Source of the DNA: Mycolicibacterium gadium
Lineage (GTDB): Bacteria; Actinomycetota; Actinomycetes; Mycobacteriales; Mycobacteriaceae
Assembly (NCBI RefSeq): GCF_010728925.1
Contig: NZ_AP022608.1
Location: 1,860,001 to 1,924,000, forward strand
Direction: 5' to 3'
DNA length: 64,000 bases
In this document: piece after piece, positions 40,529 through 52,917 of the stretch
How the letters are laid out: each line of letters begins with the position of its first letter
Numbering within the stretch: the first letter of the stretch is position 1
Notes under the pieces: generated by a model
What the model saw: the letters and a program-made list of their open reading frames with translations, nothing else
What the model was told of the DNA's origin: nothing
Databases searched by the model: none
Program-made: the position numbers and the translations under genes

Positions 40529-42265
40529 TCAGTCGAGAATGCGTCGCGCCACATTGGTCGTCGCCAAGTCGAGCAACTCGTCGGCCCGCCCGGCGAGAAT
40601 CGTCCGGATCGCGTACAGCGAGAAGCCTTTTGCCTGCTCAACTGTGATCGCGGGTGGAATAGACAGCTCCTGCCGCGCGGTCACCACATCGATGATGGCG
40701 GGTCCGTCGAAGTCAAATGCCTCGACCAAGGCCGCCTCCAGACCGGACGGCTCTTCGACGCGCCTGCCGAAGATTCCCATCGCCTGAGCAATGGCGGCAA
40801 AGTCAGGGTTCACCAGATCGGTTCCGAAGTTGACGATGCCCGCAGCCTTCATCTCCAGTTCGACGAAATTCAACGACGAGTTGTTGAACACGATCACCTT
40901 GACCGGCAGCCGATTCTGAATCAGTGTGAGCAACTCACCGAACATCATCGACAGCCCGCCGTCGCCGGCCAGCGCCACGACCTGCCGGTCGCGGTAAGCG
41001 GTTTGCGCACCGATTGCCAGTGGCAGCGCGCACGCCATGGTGCCGTGGTTGAACGAGCCGATGAGCCGGCGACGGCCGTTCATCGTGAGGTACCGAGCAG
41101 CCCACACCACCGGCGAACCCACGTCGGCGGTGAACACCGCATCATCGGTTGCCAGCCGATTGGCAAGCCCGGCAACGTATTCAGGTCGAATGGGGGTGCG
41201 ATCGCGATCGTTGACCGCAAGGTCGTCCATCCGCTTGCGGGTCTTGGAGTAATGGCGCAGCGAACGGTCCAGGTGTTCGCGCCGGGTCTTCTGTCTGAGC
41301 ATCGGTTGCAGCGCGGCGAGGGTGTCCTTGACCGAGCCCACCAGCCCGAGCTCGGTCGGGGTGCGACGGCCGAGGTTGCGGCCGCGGATGTCGACCTGGA
41401 CGACCTTGGCGTTGTCGGGATAGAACTGCTGATACGGGAAGTCGGTGCCCAGCATCAGCAGCGCGTCGCATTCCTTGATCGCCTTGTATCCCGACGCGAA
41501 GCCGAGCAGTCCCGTCATACCGACGTCGTACGGGTTGTCGTACTCGATGAATTCCTTGCCGCGCAGCGCATGCACGATCGGCGCGTTGAGCGTCGCCGCC
41601 GCGGCGATCAGGGCGTCGTGTGAACCGGCCACGCCGGCGCCGCCCAGAATCGTCACCGCCTCCGCGTCGTTGAGGATGGTGGCCGCTCGCTGCAGCGACT
41701 CGTCGTCGGGGCGTACCACCGACCGCGTCGCCACGACCGGTCGCGCGTTCCACCCGGAGGAGTCGGCGCGCTGCAGAAAGATCTCTCCGGGGACGACGAC
41801 GACGGCAACCCCGTTGTCCTCGACGGCCGCGCGCATCGCCATCTCGAGGATGCGCGGTGCCATCTCGGGGGTGCTGACGAGTTCGCAGTAGACGCTGCAC
41901 TCGCGGAACAGCTCCTGCGGGTGCGTCTCCTGGAAGTATTCCGATCCGATCTCGGTGCGCGGGATGTGCGCGGCGATCGCGAGCACGGGAACGCGACTGC
42001 GGTGCGCGTCGAACAAGCCGTTGATCAGGTGCAGGTTGCCGGGATCGCAGCTGCCCGCGCACACGGCCAGGCCGCCGGTGAGCGCCGCATCCGCCGCGGC
42101 CGCGAATCCGGCGGTCTCCTCGTGACGCACGTGCTCCCAACTGATTTCGCCAGAGCGGCGGATCGCGTCGGTGAAGCCGTTGAGGCTGTCGCCGGGCAGG
42201 CCGTAGACGCGGCGTACGCCGCTGATCCGAAGAGCCTCGATGACGTGATCGGCAACAGTCGCCAC
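40529..42265 (-). CDS. thiamine-diphosphate enzyme, pyruvate oxidase/dehydrogenase (quinone)-like
   Basis: This 578-residue protein has the three-domain POX/acetolactate-synthase layout. The catalytic Glu lies in RHEETAGFAAAA, and the ThDP motif runs from AGDGGLSMMFGE to VIVFNNSSLNF. FAD-binding is likely in the middle domain. It resembles PoxB-type enzymes that oxidise pyruvate to acetate. Its C-terminus is short and lacks an obvious membrane-binding tail. GTG at 42265 was chosen because TAGGGT is 7 nt upstream; a GTG three codons earlier is possible. Confidence 0.82.
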   Translation of the reverse strand: MATVADHVIEALRISGVRRVYGLPGDSLNGFTDAIRRSGEISWEHVRHEETAGFAAAADAALTGGLAVCAGSCDPGNLHLINGLFDAHRSRVPVLAIAAHIPRTEIGSEYFQETHPQELFRECSVYCELVSTPEMAPRILEMAMRAAVEDNGVAVVVVPGEIFLQRADSSGWNARPVVATRSVVRPDDESLQRAATILNDAEAVTILGGAGVAGSHDALIAAAATLNAPIVHALRGKEFIEYDNPYDVGMTGLLGFASGYKAIKECDALLMLGTDFPYQQFYPDNAKVVQVDIRGRNLGRRTPTELGLVGSVKDTLAALQPMLRQKTRREHLDRSLRHYSKTRKRMDDLAVNDRDRTPIRPEYVAGLANRLATDDAVFTADVGSPVVWAARYLTMNGRRRLIGSFNHGTMACALPLAIGAQTAYRDRQVVALAGDGGLSMMFGELLTLIQNRLPVKVIVFNNSSLNFVELEMKAAGIVNFGTDLVNPDFAAIAQAMGIFGRRVEEPSGLEAALVEAFDFDGPAIIDVVTARQELSIPPAITVEQAKGFSLYAIRTILAGRADELLDLATTNVARRILD

Positions 42266-42272
42266 GCGTCCC

Positions 42273-42278
42273 ACCCTA
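42273..42278 (-). promoter_or_regulatory. -10 element of the pyruvate-oxidase-like gene
   Basis: Minus-strand TAGGGT lies 7 nt before the GTG at 42265, predicting a leaderless mRNA that starts just beyond the hairpin at 42282-42330. Confidence 0.5.
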
Positions 42279-42281
42279 TGC

Positions 42282-42330
42282 GATTTCGGTGCGCCTACGA
42301 CCGCTGAGCGGCGGTAAGCGCACCGAAATC
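42282..42330 (-). terminator. long hairpin after the SDR gene
   Basis: GATTTCGGTGCGC (42282-42294) and GCGCACCGAAATC (42318-42330) pair perfectly over 13 bp around a 23-nt loop, 6 nt past the SDR stop. Confidence 0.7.
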
Positions 42331-42336
42331 ACCGGT

Positions 42337-43104
42337 TTACTTGGGGGCGAAACGCTGGCCGGCGTCAAGGCGCAGGCACTGCCCGTTGAGCATCGGATTC
42401 TCGACGATCGCGGCAACCAGCTTCGCGTACTCCTCCGGCTTGCCCAGCCGCTTCGGGAACGCCGCATCCTTGGTGAGCGCCTTGGCGAACTCGTCGGGGA
42501 TGCCCTCGGTCAGGCCGGTGGCGAACAGGCTCGGGGCGATCGCGAGGGCGCGAATGCCCAGGCTGCCCATGTCGCGAGCCATGGTGAGGCACATGCCTGC
42601 GATCGCCGCCTTGGACGCGGTGTAGGCGACCTGTCCGATCTGGCCCTCGAAGGCAGCGATCGACGCGGTGTTGATGATGACGCCGCGCTCCTCCTGCTCG
42701 TCGTCGACGAGGTCCTGCTTGCTCATCTGCCAGCCGGCCAGCCGGCTGATGTTGAAGGTGCCGATGAGGTTGAGGTCGACGCACTTGCGGAAGGACTCCA
42801 AGCTATGCGGCCCGTCCTTCTTCACGGTGCGTTCGGCGGCGCCGCCGCCGGCGGTCGTGACGATGATGTGCAGGCCGCCCAGCTGGTCGATGGCCTGCTG
42901 CAGGACCTTCTCGGTGCCCTCGAAGTCGGTGACGTCGACCTCATAGAAGGTGCCACCGATCTCGTCAGCGACTTCCTTGCCCTTCGACTGCGGGCGGTCC
43001 AGCACTGCCACGTTCGCGCCGCGCTTGGCCAGCAATTCAGCGGTGGCCTTACCGAAGCCGGAAGCCCCGCCGACGATGATGGCATTCTTGCCCGAGATCT
43101 CCAT
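42337..43104 (-). CDS. SDR, type II 3-hydroxyacyl-CoA dehydrogenase-like
   Basis: This 255-residue short-chain dehydrogenase has GGASGFGKA at 12-20, TTAGGG and the catalytic Ser-Tyr-Lys in NTASIAAFEGQIGQVAYTASK-type order (Ser in TASI, Y and K in YTASK). The FEGQIGQ segment is typical of HSD10/3-hydroxy-2-methylbutyryl-CoA dehydrogenases. LDRP after strand 2 fits NAD. A fatty-acid or branched-chain degradation role is inferred. It is a single gene, ending before a strong hairpin. Confidence 0.88.
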   Translation of the reverse strand: MEISGKNAIIVGGASGFGKATAELLAKRGANVAVLDRPQSKGKEVADEIGGTFYEVDVTDFEGTEKVLQQAIDQLGGLHIIVTTAGGGAAERTVKKDGPHSLESFRKCVDLNLIGTFNISRLAGWQMSKQDLVDDEQEERGVIINTASIAAFEGQIGQVAYTASKAAIAGMCLTMARDMGSLGIRALAIAPSLFATGLTEGIPDEFAKALTKDAAFPKRLGKPEEYAKLVAAIVENPMLNGQCLRLDAGQRFAPK

Positions 43105-43190
43105 TTAGTTCCCTTTCCAAAATGAGGTCAGACTGTAAAGCAACTTAGCTGACGTCACTTTTCGTTAAGGCTTTCGGGTCGGCGCGTGGG

Positions 43191-43196
43191 TAGCTT
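43191..43196 (+). promoter_or_regulatory. -10 element of the molybdopterin oxidoreductase gene
   Basis: TAGCTT (TANNNT) lies 6 nt before the ATG at 43203, predicting a leaderless mRNA. Confidence 0.5.
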
Positions 43197-43202
43197 GGCC
43201 TC

Positions 43203-44735
43203 ATGACGGAGCGCGGCGCTAAAGCGATGGCGGGCGTGGCGGCGGCCGCGGTCGCCCTCGGCCTGACCCAACTGCTCGTCGTCTTGTTCGGGCCTGCGGC
43301 CGATGCGCGCACCGCTGTCGGATCGGCTGTCATCGATCTCACTCCGGGCCCGCTCAAGGAATGGGCCATCCAGACGTTCGGTACGGCCGACAAACTGTTC
43401 CTGTCGATCGCGGTGATTGCCGTCATCGCGGCGATCGCGGCGGTGACGGCGCAATACGAGACGCGACGCGCTCCCATCGGCAGCGCCGCAATCGTCGCCG
43501 CCGGGGTCGCGGGGTGTGCGGCCGTGCTGTCGCGTGCGGGAGCGGGCTGGGCCGACATCGTCCCGACGATCATCGGCACCGTCGGCGGTGTCGCGGTGCT
43601 TCGGCTGCTGACCTCCGGCCGGTTCGTCGACGAACCGGAACGCGATCCCGCGATGGACTCCCCTGATCGCGGCCGACGGCTTTCGCTCGTCACGCTCGGA
43701 TTCCTCGGGGCGGGAGCGCTCACCGGGGTCGGGGGTGCTGTGCTGTCGCGGCTGACGACGTCGGTCGCGGGCGACCGCAACGCCTTCGCACTACCGAAGA
43801 TCGACATCCCCGCACCGGCGGTCCCGCCGACCGTGCAACCGGAAGGCGTGGCGCTGCCCTCCTTTGTCACCGCCAACGAGGACTTCTACCGGATCGATAC
43901 CGCGCTGTCGGTGCCGCAGCTGAGTAGGGCCGACTGGCAACTGAGGATCCACGGCATGGTCGACCGCGAAATCACCTACCGCTTCGAGGATCTCGAACGG
44001 TTCGAGGCCGTCGAGAAGCTGGTGACGCTGACGTGTGTGTCCAACCCCGTCGGAGGAGACCTCATCGGGAACGCGGCATGGACCGGCTATCGAGTTCGGG
44101 ACCTGTTGGCCGAGGCCGGTATTCACTCCGACGCGGACATGGTGCTGTCGATGTCGATCGACGGATTCACCGCGGGCAGCCCCGTGGAAGCACTTACCGA
44201 CGACCGCGATTCGCTGCTCGCCGTCGGCATGAACGGAAAGCCGCTGCCCACCGAACACGGCTACCCCGCGCGCCTCGTCGTGCCCGGCCTCTACGGCTAT
44301 GTGTCGGCCACCAAGTGGGTCGTCGACCTCGAACTCACCCGGTTCGATCGTGCACAGGGGTATTGGACGCCGCTCGGCTGGTCCGCGCGCGGACCGATCA
44401 AGACGCAGTCGCGCATCGACGTGCCGCGCAGCGGCCAGGACGTGGCACAGGGGGCGGTGAGGTTCGGCGGGGTGGCGTGGGCTCAGGACCGCGGTGTACG
44501 CGCCGTCGAGGTGCGCATCGATGAGGGCGACTGGAAGCAAGCCGAGCTCGGCGCGAGCTACGCCGACGACACTTGGCGGTTGTGGAGCTTTCCGTGGCAG
44601 GCCACCGAGCCGGGCCTGCACACGATCTCCGTCCGCGCCACCGACAACACCGGCGCCGTCCAGACGGCCGAGCTGGCCGACCCGATTCCCGACGGCGCGA
44701 CCGGCTGGCACACCGTCTCCTTCGCGGTCGAATAA
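43203..44735 (+). CDS. membrane-anchored molybdopterin oxidoreductase, sulfite-oxidase family
   Basis: This 510-residue protein has four to five N-terminal membrane helices (about 8-185), then a sulfite-oxidase-fold molybdenum cofactor domain, with the Mo-ligand Cys at about 278 in LTCVSNPVGG. A C-terminal dimerisation domain follows (WAQDRGVRAVEVRIDEGDW). The catalytic domain should face outside the membrane. The donor is unknown; sulfite or another sulfur/nitrogen oxide is possible. No heme domain is present. It is a single gene. Confidence 0.87.
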   Translation: MTERGAKAMAGVAAAAVALGLTQLLVVLFGPAADARTAVGSAVIDLTPGPLKEWAIQTFGTADKLFLSIAVIAVIAAIAAVTAQYETRRAPIGSAAIVAAGVAGCAAVLSRAGAGWADIVPTIIGTVGGVAVLRLLTSGRFVDEPERDPAMDSPDRGRRLSLVTLGFLGAGALTGVGGAVLSRLTTSVAGDRNAFALPKIDIPAPAVPPTVQPEGVALPSFVTANEDFYRIDTALSVPQLSRADWQLRIHGMVDREITYRFEDLERFEAVEKLVTLTCVSNPVGGDLIGNAAWTGYRVRDLLAEAGIHSDADMVLSMSIDGFTAGSPVEALTDDRDSLLAVGMNGKPLPTEHGYPARLVVPGLYGYVSATKWVVDLELTRFDRAQGYWTPLGWSARGPIKTQSRIDVPRSGQDVAQGAVRFGGVAWAQDRGVRAVEVRIDEGDWKQAELGASYADDTWRLWSFPWQATEPGLHTISVRATDNTGAVQTAELADPIPDGATGWHTVSFAVE

Positions 44736-44762
44736 TGAGCTGCAGTCCCGGCCTCGGACGCC

Positions 44763-44768
44763 TAGTTT
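44763..44768 (+). promoter_or_regulatory. -10 element of the YqeY-like gene
   Basis: TAGTTT (TANNNT) lies 8 nt before the GTG at 44777. Confidence 0.45.
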
Positions 44769-44776
44769 TGCGTGCC

Positions 44777-45145
44777 GTGACTGCTGCACAGTTCTGGAGA
44801 AAGTCCCTGGGCGATGCGCTGCTCGCCGCCCGCAGGGAGCGCGACGTCGCCCGAGTGTCCGCGCTGCGCTCGGCCTTGAGTGCCATCGACAACGCGGAAA
44901 CCCCCGACGCTGTGGAGATCAATGCGCCCGAGAGTGAAGCCATCGCCGGTGGGGTGGTCGGGCTCGGTGCTGCCGAGGTGGCGCGCCGGGAGTTGTCCGA
45001 CGACGAGATTCGCGCCCTGGTGCGGACCGAGGTCGACGAGCGGCTGGCCGCTGCCGAGCAGGTGAGCAGCGGCGGGCACACCGAACGCGCCGCCGCCCTG
45101 CGCGCAGAAGCCGCGGTACTCACCGGCCTACTCGGAGATGTCTGA
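44777..45145 (+). CDS. GatB/YqeY-domain protein
   Basis: This 122-residue protein has a helical YqeY-like fold with the start MTAAQFWRKSLGDALLAARRERD and a C-terminal QVSSGGHTERAAALRAEAAVL helix. YqeY domains relate to the tail of GatB and may bind tRNA; the function of free copies is unknown. GTG at 44777 suits both the domain and the -10 element. It ends 21 nt before ligB, so cotranscription is likely. Confidence 0.75.
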   Translation: MTAAQFWRKSLGDALLAARRERDVARVSALRSALSAIDNAETPDAVEINAPESEAIAGGVVGLGAAEVARRELSDDEIRALVRTEVDERLAAAEQVSSGGHTERAAALRAEAAVLTGLLGDV

Positions 45146-45166
45146 CACCCGTGCCAGGCTGGGATC

Positions 45167-46714
45167 GTGCAGCTTCATGACGTCGTCACCGCCTCCGTCG
45201 AGGTAGGCGCCTCGTCGGCCCGACTGAAAAAGATCGCCCGGATCGCCGATCTGCTGCGCCGTGCTGGCGAAGAGGGCGATGCCGCGCTGGTCGCGGTGAT
45301 CGTGTCGTGGCTGTCGGGCGAGCTGCCGCAGCGCCAGATCGGCGTCGGCTGGGCGGCACTTCGATCGTTGCCACCCGCGGCGGCCGAGCCGTCGCTGACC
45401 GTCCTCGATGTCGATGCCCGGTTCAGCGAGATCGGGGCGGTCACAGGCAAGGGCTCCCAAGCGCGGCGCGCCGAGTTGGTAGCGGGACTGTTCGGTCAGG
45501 CCACCGACGCCGAGCAGACATTTCTGCGCCGCCTGCTCGGCAGCGAACTCCGCCAGGGGGCCTTGGTGGGAGTGATGGCCGACGCGGTCGCGAAGGCGGC
45601 CGATGTTCCGCTCGCCGCGGTGCGCCGCGCGGCCATGCTCGGCGGCGATCTTCCCGCCGTCGCGGCCGCCGCGCTGACGGCAGGCGAGGTCGCGCTGCAG
45701 GAGTTCAGGCTCAAGGTCGGCCAGCCCGTCGGTCCGATGCTCGCCCAAACCGCCGCCGGTGTCGCCGAGGCACTTGAACGTATCGGTGGCACAGCGGTTT
45801 TCGAGGCCAAGCTGGACGGCGCGCGCGTGCAGATTCACCGCAGGGGTGACGAGGTCCGGATCTACACCCGCAGCCTCGACGACGTCACCGCACGGCTGCC
45901 CGAGGTGGTGGATGCGACGTTGGCACTGTCGGTCACCGATCTGATCGCCGATGCCGAGGCGATTGCGCTGCGTCCCGACGGTCGTCCCCATCGGTTTCAG
46001 GTCACCGCGTCCAGGTTCGGGCGCTCGGTCGACATCGCGGCGGCTCGTACGGCACAACCCCTGTCGGTGTTCGTTTTCGATCTGCTGCACCTCGACGGCA
46101 CCGACCTCCTGGACCTGCCGACCAGTGAACGCATAGCGGTGCTGGACTCAATCGTGCCGAAGGCCCGGCGCGTCGACCGGTTGATCACCGACGACGCCGA
46201 GCAGGCGCAGAATTTCCTCGAGGTCACGCTGGCCGCGGGCCACGAAGGCGTCATGGCGAAATCGCTGTCGACACCGTACGAAGCCGGCCGTCGCGGCGCG
46301 GGGTGGCTGAAGGTCAAGCCGGTGCACACACTGGATCTGGTGGTGCTCGGAGTCGAGTGGGGGTCGGGCCGGCGCACCGGCAAACTGTCGAACATCCATC
46401 TCGGGGCGCGGGACGCCCAGACTGGCGAATTCGTCATGCTAGGAAAGACTTTCAAGGGTATGACGGATGCGATGCTGGCGTGGCAGACCGCCCGGTTCCT
46501 CGAACTCGCCGACGGCCCGACCGACGGCTATGTCGTCAAGGTACGCCCCGAACAGGTCGTCGAGATCGCGCTGGACGGCGTGCAGACGTCGTCGCGGTAC
46601 CCCGGCGGCATGGCGCTGCGCTTCGCGCGGGTGCTGCGTTACCGCGATGACAAGAGCCCCGCCGAGGCCGACACCATCGACACTGTTCGTGCCCTCTACC
46701 AGCGCGGCGACTGA
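45167..46714 (+). CDS. ligB: ATP-dependent DNA ligase LigB
   Basis: This 515-residue ligase has an N-terminal helical DNA-binding domain (1-200), the adenylation motif KLDGAR with K215, motifs [19 protein letters not shown] and WLKVKP, and a C-terminal OB fold. Mycobacterial LigB seals nicks with ATP and is dispensable beside LigA. The start is the GTG at 45167. Confidence 0.95.
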   Translation: MQLHDVVTASVEVGASSARLKKIARIADLLRRAGEEGDAALVAVIVSWLSGELPQRQIGVGWAALRSLPPAAAEPSLTVLDVDARFSEIGAVTGKGSQARRAELVAGLFGQATDAEQTFLRRLLGSELRQGALVGVMADAVAKAADVPLAAVRRAAMLGGDLPAVAAAALTAGEVALQEFRLKVGQPVGPMLAQTAAGVAEALERIGGTAVFEAKLDGARVQIHRRGDEVRIYTRSLDDVTARLPEVVDATLALSVTDLIADAEAIALRPDGRPHRFQVTASRFGRSVDIAAARTAQPLSVFVFDLLHLDGTDLLDLPTSERIAVLDSIVPKARRVDRLITDDAEQAQNFLEVTLAAGHEGVMAKSLSTPYEAGRRGAGWLKVKPVHTLDLVVLGVEWGSGRRTGKLSNIHLGARDAQTGEFVMLGKTFKGMTDAMLAWQTARFLELADGPTDGYVVKVRPEQVVEIALDGVQTSSRYPGGMALRFARVLRYRDDKSPAEADTIDTVRALYQRGD

Positions 46715-46737
46715 TCGTTAGAAAGTCCCACCAAGCA

Positions 46738-46751
46738 GGGTCTTTCGTCCC
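46738..46751 (+). promoter_or_regulatory. DosR-like box upstream of the Acg-type gene
   Basis: GGGTCTTTCGTCCC matches 12 of 14 core positions of the DosR consensus TTSGGGACTWWAGTCCCSAA and lies 35 nt before the ATG at 46787. A second half-site, AAAGTCCCACC, is at about 46722-46732. Confidence 0.6.
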
Positions 46752-46786
46752 TAGTCCCCCACGCCACCGCGGCGAAGTATGAAGCC

Positions 46787-50107
<3,321 letters not shown>

Positions 50108-50131
50108 TGCGAGTCCTTCACAGGGGTGACG

Positions 50132-50572
50132 TTAGCTGCCGGCGGCCGCGCGGTACTGCGGTAAGCCCCGTTCCCGAAAGCGGCGTCCCGTGATCTTCTC
50201 AGTGCGGATCCGGATGAAGTGGTCACGTGGGCCCTGAACCCACGGCCGCAGGAATGTGCCCGCGACCTCCACGAGGTCGTCGACAGCGGTGATCGGTTGG
50301 GCGTGCCCGACGACGGTGACGCTCCATCCGGCGCGTAGGTCCGCATCCAGCTCGTCCGCCTCGAACGCGACGACGAGGTTGTCGCACGCCGCAGCCAGTT
50401 TGGCCCCGCCTGCGACGCGGATGACGACGTCGTCGCGCCACATCCGGAAGTTGACCGGCTGAATCGCGGGCAGTGCGTCCTCGGTGAAGACCAGGCGCCC
50501 CACCCTGACCCCTTGGAGCAGGTCCAGACACTGTCTGCGGTTGAGGACATCGAGTCCCTGGGTGTTCGGCAT
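50132..50572 (-). CDS. PPOX-fold flavin/F420-type protein (Rv3129-like)
   Basis: This 146-residue split-barrel protein has LLQGVRVGRLVFTEDALPAIQPVNF at the start and FIRIRTEKITGRRF at the end. Related DosR-regulon proteins bind FMN, F420 or heme. It lies 4 nt after the acyltransferase stop and 24 nt before devR, as part of the dormancy operon. The specific cofactor cannot be told. Confidence 0.8.
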   Translation of the reverse strand: MPNTQGLDVLNRRQCLDLLQGVRVGRLVFTEDALPAIQPVNFRMWRDDVVIRVAGGAKLAAACDNLVVAFEADELDADLRAGWSVTVVGHAQPITAVDDLVEVAGTFLRPWVQGPRDHFIRIRTEKITGRRFRERGLPQYRAAAGS

Positions 50573-50576
50573 GATG

Positions 50577-51986
50577 TCAACCCCCTTGAACGAGTGACAG
50601 CGTCCCCACGGGTGTGGAGCGCCAGTGGCCGGCGCTGACGGACGTCAGACGTTCGACGGCGCGCTCGATTCCGCTCGCCAGCTCATCGACATCCGGGGCC
50701 GCGTCGTAGTCGCCGATAACGCCGAATGCGAGGTGGTCGGCGTAGCTCATGATCGCTATTCCGGTTCGCAGTTTCAGTGCCAGCGGAGGGATCGGCAGTA
50801 GCCGGACGACTTCGCGGCCCATGACGCGCAAGCGCTTTCGCGGACCCGGCACGTTCGTCGCGAGGGTGACGACGCCTCGCTGAGGCAGTCGTGTCAGCGT
50901 CCGGACCGTCCAGGCGGTGAGCGCGAACGGGATCGCTTTCGCGGCGGATACGAAGATGCTCCCGGCCTGGCGCTGTCCGCTGACCTTGGCCCGGGCGAGC
51001 CGCTTGTGCACGGCTTGCAGCTGCGCGACGGGATCGGCCTTCTCGACGGGCAGGCACGGCAGCATGATCGAGACGCGGTTGTCGGTCTCGTCGGACGCAT
51101 CGGCAGAACGCACCGAAACCGGGACGAGCGTCCGAAGTGAGTCGGGCTGTGGCCGCTCGCCGCGACGCAGCAGCATCGTGCGGTAGCTGTCCGTAATCGC
51201 CGCCAGTGCAACGTCGTTGATCGTGACGCCAAACCCATTGCAGATGTTCGTCACGTGTTCCATGGATACCTCGACCGAGGCGTAACGCCGCATGCTGGTC
51301 AGGGGTCCGGTCAGTGACGACGCCGCCGCGGGCCGCAGCAGGCCGCCCGCGATCTGGGTCACCCCCTGCAGCGCCTGCGCCGCTGCGGTCGTCACGCCGA
51401 CCGATGTGCGCCACGCTCCGGCGATCCACTCGATCGGATTGAGCGTGAGCGCAGGCAGTCGCAGAACGCGCATCGACTCGTGTGCGGCACGAATGTCAGT
51501 GGCGAAGGTATCGCCCGCACCGTCGTCGCAGATTCGGGAAAGCATGTGTGTCGCCGCAATTCCGTCGGCGATGCAGTGGTGGACCTTCATCAGGATCGCC
51601 CACCGGTTGTGCGCCAGCCCGTCGACAACCCAGCACTCCCACAGCGGGCGGTCACGGTCGAGCCGCCGCTCCATCACCTCGGCGACCCAACGGGACAGCG
51701 CCGCATCGTCTCCGGGACGCGGCAGTGCCGCGAGCCGGATGTGATGGGAGATGTCGAGGTCGGCATCGTCGACCCAGTGCGGCGCACCAAGGTCCAGCGG
51801 CTGCGTGTGCAGCACTTGGCAGAACCGCGGCACCGCCAGCACGCGCCCGTTGATGGTCGAAACCAGTGAATCGAAGCTGGGCATCGGTCCAGCCAGCACG
51901 GCCACGGCACCGATCGCAAGGCTCACGTGGCGGTCGGAGTCCTCGGCGTGGAGGAATCCCGCATCAAGCGTGTTCAATTGCTCCAT
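50577..51986 (-). CDS. WS/DGAT family O-acyltransferase (Tgs1-like)
   Basis: This 469-residue enzyme makes triacylglycerol or wax esters from acyl-CoA. The catalytic motif HHCIADG is at 136-142, with PLWECWVVDGL before it and NVPGP near 385. Tgs1 in M. tuberculosis is DosR-controlled and builds storage lipid in hypoxia; the box at 52022-52035 suggests the same here. The ATG is at 51986. Confidence 0.92.
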   Translation of the reverse strand: MEQLNTLDAGFLHAEDSDRHVSLAIGAVAVLAGPMPSFDSLVSTINGRVLAVPRFCQVLHTQPLDLGAPHWVDDADLDISHHIRLAALPRPGDDAALSRWVAEVMERRLDRDRPLWECWVVDGLAHNRWAILMKVHHCIADGIAATHMLSRICDDGAGDTFATDIRAAHESMRVLRLPALTLNPIEWIAGAWRTSVGVTTAAAQALQGVTQIAGGLLRPAAASSLTGPLTSMRRYASVEVSMEHVTNICNGFGVTINDVALAAITDSYRTMLLRRGERPQPDSLRTLVPVSVRSADASDETDNRVSIMLPCLPVEKADPVAQLQAVHKRLARAKVSGQRQAGSIFVSAAKAIPFALTAWTVRTLTRLPQRGVVTLATNVPGPRKRLRVMGREVVRLLPIPPLALKLRTGIAIMSYADHLAFGVIGDYDAAPDVDELASGIERAVERLTSVSAGHWRSTPVGTLSLVQGG

Positions 51987-52021
51987 ACCTCAACTGTCGG
52001 CCGTTTCGGACCGCAGCGGGA

Positions 52022-52035
52022 GGGGCAAAAGTCCC
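52022..52035 (-). promoter_or_regulatory. DosR-like box upstream of the acyltransferase
   Basis: On the minus strand GGGACTTTTGCCCC matches the DosR core GGGACTWWAGTCCC at 12 of 14 positions, 36 nt before the ATG at 51986. Confidence 0.65.
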
Positions 52036-52049
52036 TATTTGGAGGGCCG

Positions 52050-52466
52050 TCAGTCGGTGCCGGCGGATCCGAATCGAAAGCGACGGCCGCTGATTTCCGA
52101 GGGCTCCACGCGTACGTAGCGAGGCTTATGCCCCGCCGTCCACGGCAGCAGTTGTGCGCGCTCGGCTTCCTCGATCTCGCCGTCGGTGTTGAGCACCTGC
52201 GCGATGCCCTTGACGATCACGCTCCAGCCTTCCGACACGTCGTGGTCGTCGGCTTCGAACACCACGTGGGCGTTCATCACGACGGTGAACAGCTTGCTGG
52301 CGAACTCGGCGGTCCGGAACAGGACCGTCCTGCGCTGGACGACGAAGTTGACGGGAAAGATCTCGGGGTAGCTGTCCACGCATGTGACCAGGCGGCCCAG
52401 CGTGCGACTCGACAGCAGGTTCCAGCTCTCGTCTTCCGAAAGCACGTCCATCGGTTCACCGGCCAT
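52050..52466 (-). CDS. PPOX-fold flavin-binding protein
   Basis: This 138-residue split-barrel protein has LLSSRTLGRLVTCVDSYPEIFPVNF and EISGRRFRFG, a relative of the protein at 50132. The ATG at 52466 lies 6 nt after TACACT, predicting a leaderless mRNA. Next upstream, the membrane protein gene ends 25 nt away. It belongs by position to the hypoxia block; cofactor unknown. Confidence 0.78.
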   Translation of the reverse strand: MAGEPMDVLSEDESWNLLSSRTLGRLVTCVDSYPEIFPVNFVVQRRTVLFRTAEFASKLFTVVMNAHVVFEADDHDVSEGWSVIVKGIAQVLNTDGEIEEAERAQLLPWTAGHKPRYVRVEPSEISGRRFRFGSAGTD

Positions 52467-52472
52467 GACAGC

Positions 52473-52478
52473 AGTGTA
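52473..52478 (-). promoter_or_regulatory. -10 element of the PPOX-fold gene
   Basis: Minus-strand TACACT (TANNNT) lies 6 nt before the ATG at 52466. Confidence 0.45.
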
Positions 52479-52491
52479 GGGATCGTCGGGT

Positions 52492-52917
52492 TCAGCTTGA
52501 CAGCAGCAGAATTCCGCCTGCGAACAGTGCAACGACCTTGATCGCTTCCAGCGCCACGTACACATAGTGGGCATGGGAGCGCGGGCCGTTGGTGCCGGCC
52601 AGCACGGCATCGGAGCGACGCGTCAATCGCGGTCGCACACCGACAAGTTGGGCGATCAGGGCGACGAATGCGATCGCAAACGCCGCGATGATGCCGGTGG
52701 GCGGATGGCTGAACCACAGTGCGACCGCGATCCCGAAGGCGACCAGCATTTCGGCGCTATTGAGCGCGCGGAACACCAACCGGCCGATGCCCAAACCGAT
52801 CTGCAGCGTGACGCCGGGTGCCCGGAACTTCAGGGGCGCCTCGAGAAACGAGATGGCCAGCACCATGCCGAGCCAGATGAACGTCAATGCGATCGCGACA
52901 GCCGGACCCGTGCTCAT
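52492..52917 (-). CDS. four-helix membrane protein
   Basis: This 141-residue protein has four hydrophobic helices (about 3-22, 50-70, 73-93, 119-140) and the loop EAPLKFRAPGVTLQIGLGIG. I do not recognise its family with certainty. Its ATG overlaps the stop of the cysteine-bearing regulator by 4 nt, so the two are made together and the regulator probably controls it. Confidence 0.75.
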   Translation of the reverse strand: MSTGPAVAIALTFIWLGMVLAISFLEAPLKFRAPGVTLQIGLGIGRLVFRALNSAEMLVAFGIAVALWFSHPPTGIIAAFAIAFVALIAQLVGVRPRLTRRSDAVLAGTNGPRSHAHYVYVALEAIKVVALFAGGILLLSS